A stretch of DNA of 37,170 nt from JACJYC01 sp964558465 (GTDB lineage Bacteria > Bacteroidota > Bacteroidia > Chitinophagales > Saprospiraceae): NCBI GenBank assembly GCA_964558465.1, contig CAZLEF010000069.1, forward strand, positions 1 to 37,170. The letters run 5' to 3'. This document shows positions 1 through 7,366 of this stretch, in pieces. Made by a program: the position numbers and the translations under genes. Numbering within the stretch: the first letter of the stretch is position 1; each line of letters opens with the position of its first letter. Below the pieces are notes generated by a model that was given only the letters and a program-made list of their open reading frames with translations, was not told the DNA's origin and did not search any database.

Positions 1-87
1 CGTGAAGGAGAAGAACGAGGCCCCGGCGACCAGCAGAGGCAGGAGAACGGCCGCGGGGCGACGGCCCTGCAGCCCCCCCAAAAACAC
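1..87 (-). CDS. possible N-terminal piece of a membrane or exported protein, running off the left edge
   Basis: On the minus strand an open frame runs out of the window. With a GTG start at 87 it would begin MFLGGLQGRRPAAVLLPLLV and continue with small and aromatic residues, which looks like a basic N-region followed by a membrane or signal segment. The GC-rich codon use from about 70 down to 1 suits coding. There is no ATG, and the upstream 100 bases are low complexity, so the start is uncertain. It would be the next gene after the ABC exporter pair on the same strand. Only about 29 codons are visible and I do not recognise a family. Confidence 0.25.
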   Translation of the reverse strand, partial: MFLGGLQGRRPAAVLLPLLVAGASFFSFT

Positions 88-174
88 CAACCACCAACAA
101 AACACCCCCCACAACCCCAACCCACCCCACACAACCACAAACAACCCCACACAACCCCAACCAACCCCAAACCA
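73..174. repeat. 102-base tract of only A and C (G/T on the minus strand)
   Basis: Every base from 73 to 174 on the plus strand is A or C, with many runs of three to seven Cs (73-79, 105-110, 115-118, 121-123, 125-128, 145-148, 155-158, 165-168). The minus strand, which is the coding strand for the neighbouring ABC genes, therefore carries many G-runs separated by short T/G spacers, a strong G-quadruplex pattern. The tract lies just downstream of the ABC permease stop codon, so it may sit in that transcript's 3' region. No gene is seen between 88 and 198. Confidence 0.7.
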
Positions 175-198
175 TTCCCCCACTGCACTCTCACCCCT

Positions 199-1401
199 CT
201 AACTCCCCCCTCGCAACCACCTGAACGCCTCCCGGAAAGTAGGCTCCTTCCCGCTCATCAATATAGAAAACCGGAAGATGCCGGCAGCCAGCCTGCGCAT
301 GAGATAAAATGCGGCAAATAACAGGAGAAAAGATCCGGCCACCTCCCACCAGGGTACATGGGTGAGGGAAAAGCGAACCGGCATCCCCGTGGCCGAGGTC
401 AGCGGGAACCAGGACATGAACACGGAAAAGGCATTGTCCGGGTCTTTGGGAATAAAAAAACTCAACACGCTGGGGACGATCGGAAGAAGCATCAGGGACG
501 TTTTGGCCGAATTATTGGGGTCGGTGATCATGGAGGCCACCGCTGCCAGCAAGGCATTCCACATCAGTACTCCCAGGAAGGTAAACAACAGAAACAGGAC
601 AATAGAGGGTAGGTGGATATACTGCCCCACAAGGCTGAAATCACCCCGCATATACTGAAAAAACAAACCCGCGCCTAAAACGGACAGTACCATATACACC
701 GTAATGGAGGACAATCCGGTGAGGGTAATGCCCAGGATCTTTCCGTCCATCCAGACCTGGGGTTTGATGGCCGAAATGATCTGTTCCGTGATCTTGAGTT
801 GTTTTTCACCGGTGATGGCGGTAAACTGGTAGGCAAAACTCACAAAAACCCCCATTATCATGAACCCCGCAAAAAAGAAAGCCAGTACCGAACGCCGGTT
901 TTGTTTCGGCGGCGCCAGGTAGACGGCTTGTACGACGGCCGGGGCGGCCACAGCGGCATAAGCAGCTTCGGAAATGCCGTTCGCCCGGAGATTCTGTTGT
1001 TTTTGAGCCTCATTCAGGTATCCGGTCAGGGACTCCATCCAGTCGGGGGCTTTATAGGCCCAAAGGCGGTACTTGCCTGAATCGTCGACTGCCAGCAGAC
1101 CGCCCTTTTTTTCTTCCCGGATGCCGGCCAGAATCTGCGCCGTATCGGCAGGGTTCGCAGTGCGGAGGTCAAATCCCCCGGAAAGTCCGGGCACACGGTC
1201 CTTTAAGGACAGATCGAGCAGGTAAAGCGCCGGTTTCTCCGAATCACCCTTCATAGCGGCCCGGGCGCCAAAAAAACTGAGCGTGGCCATGACCACCATG
1301 ATGACGATGCCGATGAGTTCGTTTTTGATCTTGAAAAAGCGGGTATATTCCCATTTGGCGACGGTAGCCAACTGACGCCACCAGGTGTTTTTATTTTCCA
1401 T
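199..1401 (-). CDS. ABC-2 type transporter permease (NatB-like)
   Basis: Integral membrane subunit of an ABC exporter, 400 residues. One hydrophobic segment lies near residues 25-48. A large extracytoplasmic domain follows to about residue 170, then a cluster of about five more membrane helices from about 173 to 375. This matches the ABC-2/NatB layout: one N-terminal helix, an external loop, then a helix bundle. The start ATG at 1401 is 6 bases downstream of the stop codon of the ATPase gene, so the two are almost certainly co-transcribed and form one transporter. The substrate cannot be read from the sequence; NatAB relatives export Na+, while many Bacteroidota homologues have no known substrate. 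Confidence 0.85.
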   Translation of the reverse strand: MENKNTWWRQLATVAKWEYTRFFKIKNELIGIVIMVVMATLSFFGARAAMKGDSEKPALYLLDLSLKDRVPGLSGGFDLRTANPADTAQILAGIREEKKGGLLAVDDSGKYRLWAYKAPDWMESLTGYLNEAQKQQNLRANGISEAAYAAVAAPAVVQAVYLAPPKQNRRSVLAFFFAGFMIMGVFVSFAYQFTAITGEKQLKITEQIISAIKPQVWMDGKILGITLTGLSSITVYMVLSVLGAGLFFQYMRGDFSLVGQYIHLPSIVLFLLFTFLGVLMWNALLAAVASMITDPNNSAKTSLMLLPIVPSVLSFFIPKDPDNAFSVFMSWFPLTSATGMPVRFSLTHVPWWEVAGSFLLLFAAFYLMRRLAAGIFRFSILMSGKEPTFREAFRWLRGGS

Positions 1402-1407
1402 TTCCGA

Positions 1408-2313
1408 TTACTGTTTAACCATTTTGAGAAAGATCTCGTGCAGGCCGGTTTTTTCATTGTAAATGCCGGTTATCCCGTTGAGGGTGGAAAGGTGGCCCAG
1501 GATTCCGTTGAGTTGGATCCCGTCGCCGAAATACACCTCCATTTGCCCGTCATCGCGGGTGACGGTTCTTTCCAGTTGGGGCAATAACTGCAATTTTTGA
1601 AGATCAAAACCGGGTTCGAAAGAAAGGATTATTTTTTCCGGCGCTGCGTGTTGTCCCATCAGTTCCCGGATCGTTCCGCAAAAAATTGACTCCCCCAGGT
1701 TGATCATCAGCAGGCGGTCGGCGATCTTTTCCACCAGGTTCATCTGATGGGCGCTGAGCAGAATGGTCATTCCTTCATCGCGAAGGGTGCGGATCAGGTC
1801 CATGAAAATTTCCTGGTTGACCGGGTCGAGCCCCGAAAAGGGTTCATCCAGGATGGCAAAACGCGGCCGGTGAAGGATCGATGCGATAAACTGGACCTTC
1901 TGCTGGTTGCCTTTCGAGAGGGTTTGCAATTTCTCGCCGGCCCGGTCGGCAAGGTTCATTTTTTCCAGCCACCGGATTGACTCTGTGCGGGCTTCCGCCG
2001 GTTTCATGCCCCGTATGGACGCCAGGTAGACCAGGGTGCGCAATACCGGCAGATCCAGGTACAACCCCCGTTCTTCAGGCAGGTAACCGATCTGGGCGGC
2101 CGGCGGCAAATGGCCGGCGCCCTGTCCAAAATTCCAGGTAATTTTTCCGCTATCCGGCCGGATAATATCGAGCATCATCCGGAGTGTAGTGGTCTTTCCG
2201 GCGCCGTTGGGCCCCAGGAAGGCAAAGATTTCCCCCGCCTCCACATGGAAAGAAAGGTTGTTGACCGCTTGTACGGTTTTGTAGTTTTTTGTCAGGTTTT
2301 CGATACGAACCAT
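1408..2313 (-). CDS. ABC transporter ATP-binding protein (NatA-like)
   Basis: Cytoplasmic ATPase that powers the downstream permease. All nucleotide-binding motifs are readable: Walker A GPNGAGKTTT near residue 34, the signature LSKGNQQK near 133, Walker B with FAILDEPFSGLDP near 153-165, and the switch histidine in LLSAHQM near 187. The KGNQQK form of the signature is typical of the NatA/DUF4162 branch, and the C-terminal 80 residues fit the extra domain found in that branch. At 301 residues the length is normal. The ATG at 2313 is preceded by a short purine-rich stretch. Upstream lies a 7-bp repeat array and then an isomerase fragment on the same strand. Confidence 0.93.
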   Translation of the reverse strand: MVRIENLTKNYKTVQAVNNLSFHVEAGEIFAFLGPNGAGKTTTLRMMLDIIRPDSGKITWNFGQGAGHLPPAAQIGYLPEERGLYLDLPVLRTLVYLASIRGMKPAEARTESIRWLEKMNLADRAGEKLQTLSKGNQQKVQFIASILHRPRFAILDEPFSGLDPVNQEIFMDLIRTLRDEGMTILLSAHQMNLVEKIADRLLMINLGESIFCGTIRELMGQHAAPEKIILSFEPGFDLQKLQLLPQLERTVTRDDGQMEVYFGDGIQLNGILGHLSTLNGITGIYNEKTGLHEIFLKMVKQ

Positions 2314-2400
2314 TAGAAAAGAGCAAGGTTAAAGGATAAAGGGTAAAGAACTGACCACTGACAACTTTTACCCGCCATAGCGCAGCGAAGGCGGGGACCA

Positions 2401-2442
2401 CTGACAACTGACAACTGACCACTGACCACTGACCACTGACCA
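2401..2442. repeat. 7-bp tandem array (CTGACMA x6)
   Basis: Six perfect-length heptamers: two CTGACAA then four CTGACCA. A further partial pair lies at 2351-2366, separated by an unrelated GC-rich patch. The array fills the gap between the ABC ATPase start (2313) and the stop of the isomerase fragment (2446). Similar heptamers occur at 23781-23815 and 24472-24540. They resemble short tandemly repeated heptanucleotides described in other bacteria; function unknown. Confidence 0.9.
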
Positions 2443-2445
2443 CTA

Positions 2446-2802
2446 CTAAAACCGCTCCAACAACCGTTTGGTAGCCCATATCCCCTCGTGTTCCGTGAGT
2501 TTGTCTCCTTCGTATTCCACGCTGGCATATCCGGTATAACGGGCTTCGCGGACGATTCCGGCCATTTTTTCAAAGTCGATACGGGTTTCGAACCCTTGAT
2601 CATCGAAAGCATATGATTTTGCGCTGACTGATTTTGCAAACGGCATCAGCATTTTTACGCCCTCGTAGCGGTTGTAACGCCGCTCGCCGCCCCATATTCT
2701 GCTTTCGGAATAATCAAAATTATCAAAGTCGACCATCGTGCCGGTGTTTTTTTCGCCGGTCGCCCGGATCAATTCGACCAACCACTCCGGATTGGACGAC
2801 AT
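2446..2802 (-). pseudogene. C-terminal fragment of a sugar phosphate isomerase/epimerase (xylose-isomerase-like TIM barrel)
   Basis: The 118 codons match the last third of Bacteroidota TIM-barrel sugar isomerase/epimerase proteins by eye. Visible are a conserved start block SSNPEWLVELI, the metal-site-like GTMVDFDNF, the block AKSVSAKSYAFD, then EYEGDKLTEHEG and a final ATKRLLE helix. Full family members are usually near 290-350 residues, so about two thirds is missing at the N-terminus. Reading upstream in frame gives G, R and then the TAA stop of the metallophosphoesterase, so the fragment begins within two codons of that gene. The remaining reading frame is intact to a proper stop. A joining deletion is the simplest explanation; a functional short protein is unlikely because half the barrel is absent. 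Confidence 0.75.
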
Positions 2803-2808
2803 GCCGCG

Positions 2809-4647
2809 TTAATCCCTGAAAAACATCCCCGACCCCATCACATTGTTCCGGCCCGTCCACTCCGGTTGAAAGTGGATCTGGCTGGAATGGGAGTCGGTTT
2901 TATCCCAATCGACCACCGATACGTTCAGCCGGAAGGTCTTCCAACGCGCTCCCTGGCGTTCCTGAAGGTAGGAAATGGGGATGGCTGCTTCCAGCACATA
3001 ACCGTCGCCGGTCGTTTTACAAACCCGTTGCAGGCCGGCGGGTGTCGGAACATCGGGCAAAACCCGCATTTCCTGCCCTTCGTAAGCCGGGCTTTGCGCC
3101 AGGTAAAGTTCGTCGGCATAATTTTTTGCACCGGTTGATAACGCGGCGGCGCCCAACGGAAGCCCGTTCAACACCACCCGGATCGCATCCTGCCGGAGCG
3201 GAGAAACTCCGGGGTCAAGCCGTAATTCGTTATCTTTTACCCGGACCGCCAGATACAGGAAGTTTTTATCGTACCCCAGGTTAAACCAGGCTTCTGCGTC
3301 TTCCTTTTCCGGCGCCTCAAAATGCCAGGGCCATTCCTGCCACTCCCCAAGGTCGCCGTCCACTTTGACAACCTGTTTGAGCTGAAGTGCATTGTTTTTC
3401 AGGATGGGTTTGACCGGGAAACGAAAAGGTACCGCCATCGCCACCTGCCCGGTTTGGGAATGGGTGACTTCGGCATAGATATCGACCGGGGTGATGGCGG
3501 AAAGCGGCTTGGGCCGCCGGGCTTTCAACTGAAAAGGGATCAACTCCACGGAATTGGGCGCCAGTTCAATTTCGTTTTTGCCCATTTCAACAGACAAGTC
3601 CCAACTGAAGCTTTCCCGGAGACGGACTTTGATGGGCTGATCGTTGTCGTTGGTGATCCGGATCTGGGCGCCGCCGGCTTCAAACCAATCCCGGTCCACA
3701 AAAATGGGTTCTATTTTGACGGAACTGATGCGCGCAGCTTTGTCGATGTACTCGCGGACATCAGCCGTCATAACGTCTTCGTTCCAGATGCCCTCCAGTT
3801 GCAGGTTGGCCATGATGGGGCCCTGGTCGGTCATCGTCACCCAGGTCACGTGGTCAAATTCGCCCATCTGCGGGCCGCGCAGGGAGGAGCCGCCGCCCGT
3901 GGTGGCCAGTACGAAGTATTTGCCGTTGTTGCGTTCGTATTTGGTGTAGGAATGGTAATGTCCGGTGAAAACGGTGTGTTTCCGGACGGACAACAGCTTT
4001 TCCACATCCGGCCAGCGTTTGGTGTCCTCCAGGGTCCAGAGGGGTTGGTGCATGAAGACCAGGGTCCATTTTACGTCCGGGTTTTCCGCCAGGGTTCGTT
4101 CCACGTAGGCGTACTGTTCATCCGAGATCGTCCCCCTGCCCGCCCCCCGGAGTTGGTCTTCGCTGTTGAGGCAGAGGAACAACACATCGCGGTAAACAAA
4201 GTGGAACCAGGTATGCCCGAAGCGTTTTTTCCATTCGTCCAACTGCACCGGGTTGGTCAGGTCGTGGTTACCGGGCACATAGAAGAACGGCATTTGCAAC
4301 CCGGCGGTGAAGGAGGTGAATTCCGTCCATTGCCGCGCCAGTTCGGCCGTATCGCCGGAGTACCCCTCGATCAGGTCGCCCACACTCATTACAAATTCGG
4401 GCTGCAGCCAGTTGAGCTTTCGGATGCCGTCTTCAAACACGCCGGGCCGGTGGCCGCCTGTCCGGTCGGTGACGATAGCAAACTGAAAGCGGCAGGGGTC
4501 GTTGTTCAGGTCCAGACTGGTATAGGGTACCGGGCCTTCGGGCAGGGAAATGGTCAGGGTCAGGTCGTCGGCGCAATCGCGGGTGGTTTGGGCCGGCAAA
4601 ACGAGGGAGATCAGGGCAAAAAACAGGAAAAACAGGCATTTTCTCAT
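2809..4647 (-). CDS. secreted metallophosphoesterase with C-terminal CBM9-like domain
   Basis: 612 residues. A signal peptide is clear (MRKCLFFLFFALISLVLPAQ), so the protein is exported. The calcineurin-like metallophosphoesterase core covers about residues 48-275. Its metal and active-site blocks are visible in order: a D in IVTDRTGG, GDLIEG, PGNHDL, FMHQPLW and FTGHYHSY. The family hydrolyses phosphoester bonds with a two-metal centre; the substrate here is unknown. After a middle beta-rich region, residues from about 425 to the end look like the carbohydrate-binding module 9 type often fused to secreted Bacteroidota enzymes, ending GSGMFFRD. The minus-strand sequence TACTTTTA near 4665 is one base off the TAnnTTTG promoter box. 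The stop codon abuts the isomerase fragment. Confidence 0.88.
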   Translation of the reverse strand: MRKCLFFLFFALISLVLPAQTTRDCADDLTLTISLPEGPVPYTSLDLNNDPCRFQFAIVTDRTGGHRPGVFEDGIRKLNWLQPEFVMSVGDLIEGYSGDTAELARQWTEFTSFTAGLQMPFFYVPGNHDLTNPVQLDEWKKRFGHTWFHFVYRDVLFLCLNSEDQLRGAGRGTISDEQYAYVERTLAENPDVKWTLVFMHQPLWTLEDTKRWPDVEKLLSVRKHTVFTGHYHSYTKYERNNGKYFVLATTGGGSSLRGPQMGEFDHVTWVTMTDQGPIMANLQLEGIWNEDVMTADVREYIDKAARISSVKIEPIFVDRDWFEAGGAQIRITNDNDQPIKVRLRESFSWDLSVEMGKNEIELAPNSVELIPFQLKARRPKPLSAITPVDIYAEVTHSQTGQVAMAVPFRFPVKPILKNNALQLKQVVKVDGDLGEWQEWPWHFEAPEKEDAEAWFNLGYDKNFLYLAVRVKDNELRLDPGVSPLRQDAIRVVLNGLPLGAAALSTGAKNYADELYLAQSPAYEGQEMRVLPDVPTPAGLQRVCKTTGDGYVLEAAIPISYLQERQGARWKTFRLNVSVVDWDKTDSHSSQIHFQPEWTGRNNVMGSGMFFRD

Positions 4648-4949
4648 AGATCGGTGCTTTGGGGTAAAAGTAGGGAAGAATTGTATGTTGGGGGTTAAAT
4701 CCTTGTGAATTGTGGTCAGATTTATTTTTCTGAAGGGGGATGCTTAATCGTAATACCCTTTGTACGGGGCATTCGTCGGGTTGCCGTTTTTGTCATACGT
4801 TCACCCGCCCAAAAGGGGCTGGCGTAAATGGGGGTTTTGGTTGCCCGTCAATTATCGTCCACCCGGTCCCATCAACGGCCGGTAGATAAAATTCATGAAT
4901 TTTATCTACCGGTTACCCATGAATTTTATCTACCGGTTACCCATGAATT
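4648..4949. other. intergenic region; palindromic repeat array at its right end
   Basis: The stretch separates two minus-strand genes. The first 230 bases hold nothing I can identify apart from a possible promoter box for the phosphoesterase. The last 80 bases are the palindrome and tandem repeats described separately. Confidence 0.6.
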
Positions 4950-4959
4950 TTATCTACCC
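4879..4959. repeat. 34-bp perfect palindrome followed by 24-bp direct repeats
   Basis: Bases 4879-4912 form a perfect palindrome centred on TTCATGAA, with arms reading CCGGTAGATAAAATTC. Its right half then continues as a direct repeat of 24 bases, CATGAATTTTATCTACC plus GGTTACC, at 4894-4917 and 4918-4941, with a third partial copy at 4942-4959. The third copy contains the TAA stop codon (4950-4952) of the FG-GAP gene. Bases 4910-4929 match 17 of 20 with 11701-11720, inside the palindrome ahead of the DUF4143 remnant. Confidence 0.95.
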
Positions 4960-7205
4960 AACCCAACCGCCACCCGCTCCACCTGCACCAGCCCGCCCTG
5001 CCGTACCTCCACCCAATACACACCCTGGGACAACCTCAACCGAACCTGATTTTCTTCACTTTCCAACACCCGGACCAATCTGCCCAAACCATCAAAAACC
5101 CGGATCTCCAGCGGGCTGCCATCCTGATTAATCCTCCTCACAAACACCTCCTCCAACGCCGGATTCGGGAAAATCTCCACCAGCCTCACCCCTCCCCCAG
5201 GCGAGGTCGTCGCCACCGGCGGCGGGCCGTCCAGGTCGGTATGGTAAATGGAGATGCCGCCGCGGTAATTGCCCACGGCCATCTCCAGCTTGCCGTCGTT
5301 GTCGATATCAGCCAGCGCAACATGTGTTTTTTCACCAGCGGCGATCTGGCCGAAATTTTCGGTTTCCAGGGTGAAAGCCCCGCTGAGGTTTCCCTCGATA
5401 TTGCCGTAAGACTCGATGCGGCCGGTTTCCGTCCCGGTGAACAAGCGGTAAACCCCGTCAATCTCCTGCATCCAGGGCGAGCTGTACCCCGTTGTGAAAC
5501 CCTGTATCCGGGTGTCCACCAGGCCCAGGAAAAAATTGTTGGGCGCCGCCGAGGGGTCGGGATTGAACTGCGGGGCCGAAGGGATCCCTGTATTCTGAAA
5601 ATAATTGATATTGCCGTTGCGCTCGCCGATGATGAGATCGGGCAAGCCGTCGCGGTTGAGGTCCACGATCTGGGGTACGCTTGCCTGGCCCACATTGATG
5701 CCTTTGTAGTCGTAGATCAACGGTTTAAAATCCATGGGTTGGCCGGGGCCTGCGATGTTTTCAGCGTAAAACAAATGCCCGAACTGTTCGCCGATCAGGG
5801 CGTCCAGGTCGCCGTCGTTGTCGAGGTCTCCGAAACAAGGGGTAAAAGCGAAAGTGGTTGCGCTGAAGGCATTCATCCCCAGGAAATCGTCGTCTTCCAG
5901 GGTAAAGGCCGGCGATGAAGGAGTTCCGGTGTTCCGGAAGTAAAAAAGGCGCGGATCTTTTGCGCCGAAAGGGGCGAAGGCGCTGTAATTGCCCGCCACA
6001 ATGTCCGGCCGGCCGTCGGCGTCAACATCCGCAAAGACCGGGCGCGCGCCGGTACCCAGATCGATCATGCCGTCAACCAACCAGTTTTTTTGTTGCAGGG
6101 AAAAAACGGGGGCATTGTCGGCCCCGGTATTCCGGTAAAGCCACAAGCAATCCAGATCCTCCGAGCCTTGTTTGTTGTTGGGGGCAGCCAGCAGATCGCG
6201 TTTGCCGTCGCCGGTAACATCGAGGTAAAATGCGGCCGGGAAGAGGGGAATATCCGCTAGTTGGCTGATACTGGGGAACAAAGCGTTCTGCTGGGTGATC
6301 CAGCTCTCCTGGCAATTGCCGCCGTTGGTCAGGTAATTGAACAGGGAAAAATTCAGGTCGCCCAGGATGAGTTCGCGGTCGCCGTCGCCGTCGCCGTCAA
6401 ATGTGCACAGCGTTGACCCCGCGTGCCGGATCTGCAAAGGCATATCTCCATCCGGCCGGAATTGGTCGGCGCATCCGCCCATGACCGGCGAAAGGTCCAC
6501 TTCCACCTGCAAACCGCTTTCGTAGATCCCGCCCCAGCAGTCTTCTGCCAGGCGATAGATCAGGCTGTCCCGGCCAAATCCCATTTCAACCGACTGATTG
6601 GCGTACAATTCGATCACCCCGCCGGCCACATTGAAGGTAAGGATGTCCAGGTCGCCGTCGCAATCCAGGTCGTCGACAGCCGGATAATCGATGGTGCTGA
6701 CGTACAACTGGGTTTGCCCGCCGCTGGCGATGGGTACAAAAATGACATCCGCAGCCCCCGGGAAATTGACCCGGGAAAAGGCTAGTTTGCCATCCTGATA
6801 ATCACCCCGGTACACCATCACCGCGTCAAAAGCCTGATCGGAATAAGCAAAAAGGTCCACTATGCCGTCGCCGTCGTAATCGCGCAGGAGACACCAGTTG
6901 TGAACGACCGGGAAATTTCGGGCATAAGAAAGATCCAGTGCATAATCCGGCGACCCGGCCGTTCCCTGGTTGATGAAAGTGAGGTGCAGATCCCCCACCC
7001 TGTCGAAAATGTAGAGGTCCTGGAGGCCGTCGTTGTCGAGGTCAACAGCCGAAGGTTGCGGGCAGTTGAGGCCGCCCGCCCAGGGATTGCGCAGGGGCGC
7101 ACCGGAAATGGATACGGGTATGTCAGCCAGCAGCAGGGGTTGCCCCAGCATTTGGGCGCCATAAACTGACACGATCAAAAAAGGCAGGAATACAGGTAGT
7201 CTCAC
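4950..7205 (-). CDS. secreted FG-GAP/VCBS repeat protein with type IX secretion C-terminal sorting domain
   Basis: 751 residues with an N-terminal signal peptide (MRLPVFLPFLIVSVYGAQML). The body is a series of calcium-binding-like FG-GAP/VCBS repeats, each with a D-x-D-x-D-G core: DLDNDGLQD, DYDGDGIVD, DCDGDLD, DVTGDGKRD, DVDADGRPD, DLDNDGDLD, DLNRDGLPD and DIDNDGKLE are all visible. Such repeats build a beta-propeller. The last 80 residues form a T9SS type A sorting domain: IFPNPALEEVFV, then IRVFDGLGRLVR, then the GVYWVEV strand. The protein is therefore expected to be exported by Sec, moved across the outer membrane by T9SS and anchored or released. The GTG at 7205 gives a clean signal peptide. 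The final arginine and stop codon lie inside a repeat element. Confidence 0.93.
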   Translation of the reverse strand: MRLPVFLPFLIVSVYGAQMLGQPLLLADIPVSISGAPLRNPWAGGLNCPQPSAVDLDNDGLQDLYIFDRVGDLHLTFINQGTAGSPDYALDLSYARNFPVVHNWCLLRDYDGDGIVDLFAYSDQAFDAVMVYRGDYQDGKLAFSRVNFPGAADVIFVPIASGGQTQLYVSTIDYPAVDDLDCDGDLDILTFNVAGGVIELYANQSVEMGFGRDSLIYRLAEDCWGGIYESGLQVEVDLSPVMGGCADQFRPDGDMPLQIRHAGSTLCTFDGDGDGDRELILGDLNFSLFNYLTNGGNCQESWITQQNALFPSISQLADIPLFPAAFYLDVTGDGKRDLLAAPNNKQGSEDLDCLWLYRNTGADNAPVFSLQQKNWLVDGMIDLGTGARPVFADVDADGRPDIVAGNYSAFAPFGAKDPRLFYFRNTGTPSSPAFTLEDDDFLGMNAFSATTFAFTPCFGDLDNDGDLDALIGEQFGHLFYAENIAGPGQPMDFKPLIYDYKGINVGQASVPQIVDLNRDGLPDLIIGERNGNINYFQNTGIPSAPQFNPDPSAAPNNFFLGLVDTRIQGFTTGYSSPWMQEIDGVYRLFTGTETGRIESYGNIEGNLSGAFTLETENFGQIAAGEKTHVALADIDNDGKLEMAVGNYRGGISIYHTDLDGPPPVATTSPGGGVRLVEIFPNPALEEVFVRRINQDGSPLEIRVFDGLGRLVRVLESEENQVRLRLSQGVYWVEVRQGGLVQVERVAVGLGR

Positions 7206-7285
7206 ATTGATGCGATTGATGATTGGCCGGATATTGAGGTATGCCCGGTCCGTGCAAAATAACGAAGAGAAATGGTATAAGGTTG

Positions 7286-7293
7286 TATTTTTG
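7286..7293 (+). promoter_or_regulatory. candidate promoter -7 box (TATTTTTG)
   Basis: Exact match to the Bacteroidota primary sigma factor -7 consensus TAnnTTTG, 74 bases before the chosen ATG of the AAA-ATPase gene. No clear -33 TTTG was found at the usual distance. A second near match (TATATTTA) lies at 7340-7347. Confidence 0.35.
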
Positions 7294-7366
7294 GCCGGTT
7301 ACTTCCGTTTTATTCCTGACAATTTGTTGGAAAAACCTGTATATTTACAGCAAAGCCAGGCCTTTA

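Noticed and set aside
2..202. 66-codon open frame at the left edge, plus strand
   Set aside because: Most of it is the A/C-only tract, giving an Asn/Pro/Thr/His string with no protein-like pattern.
2150..2639. Open frames rich in SGQWSVVSGQ repeats
   Set aside because: They translate the 7-bp array and parts of real genes out of frame.
3322..4698. 458-codon open frame antisense to the metallophosphoesterase
   Set aside because: It is the mirror of a well-supported gene with GC-rich codons; the translation shows no signal, domain or motif order, while the opposite strand carries the full phosphoesterase motif set.
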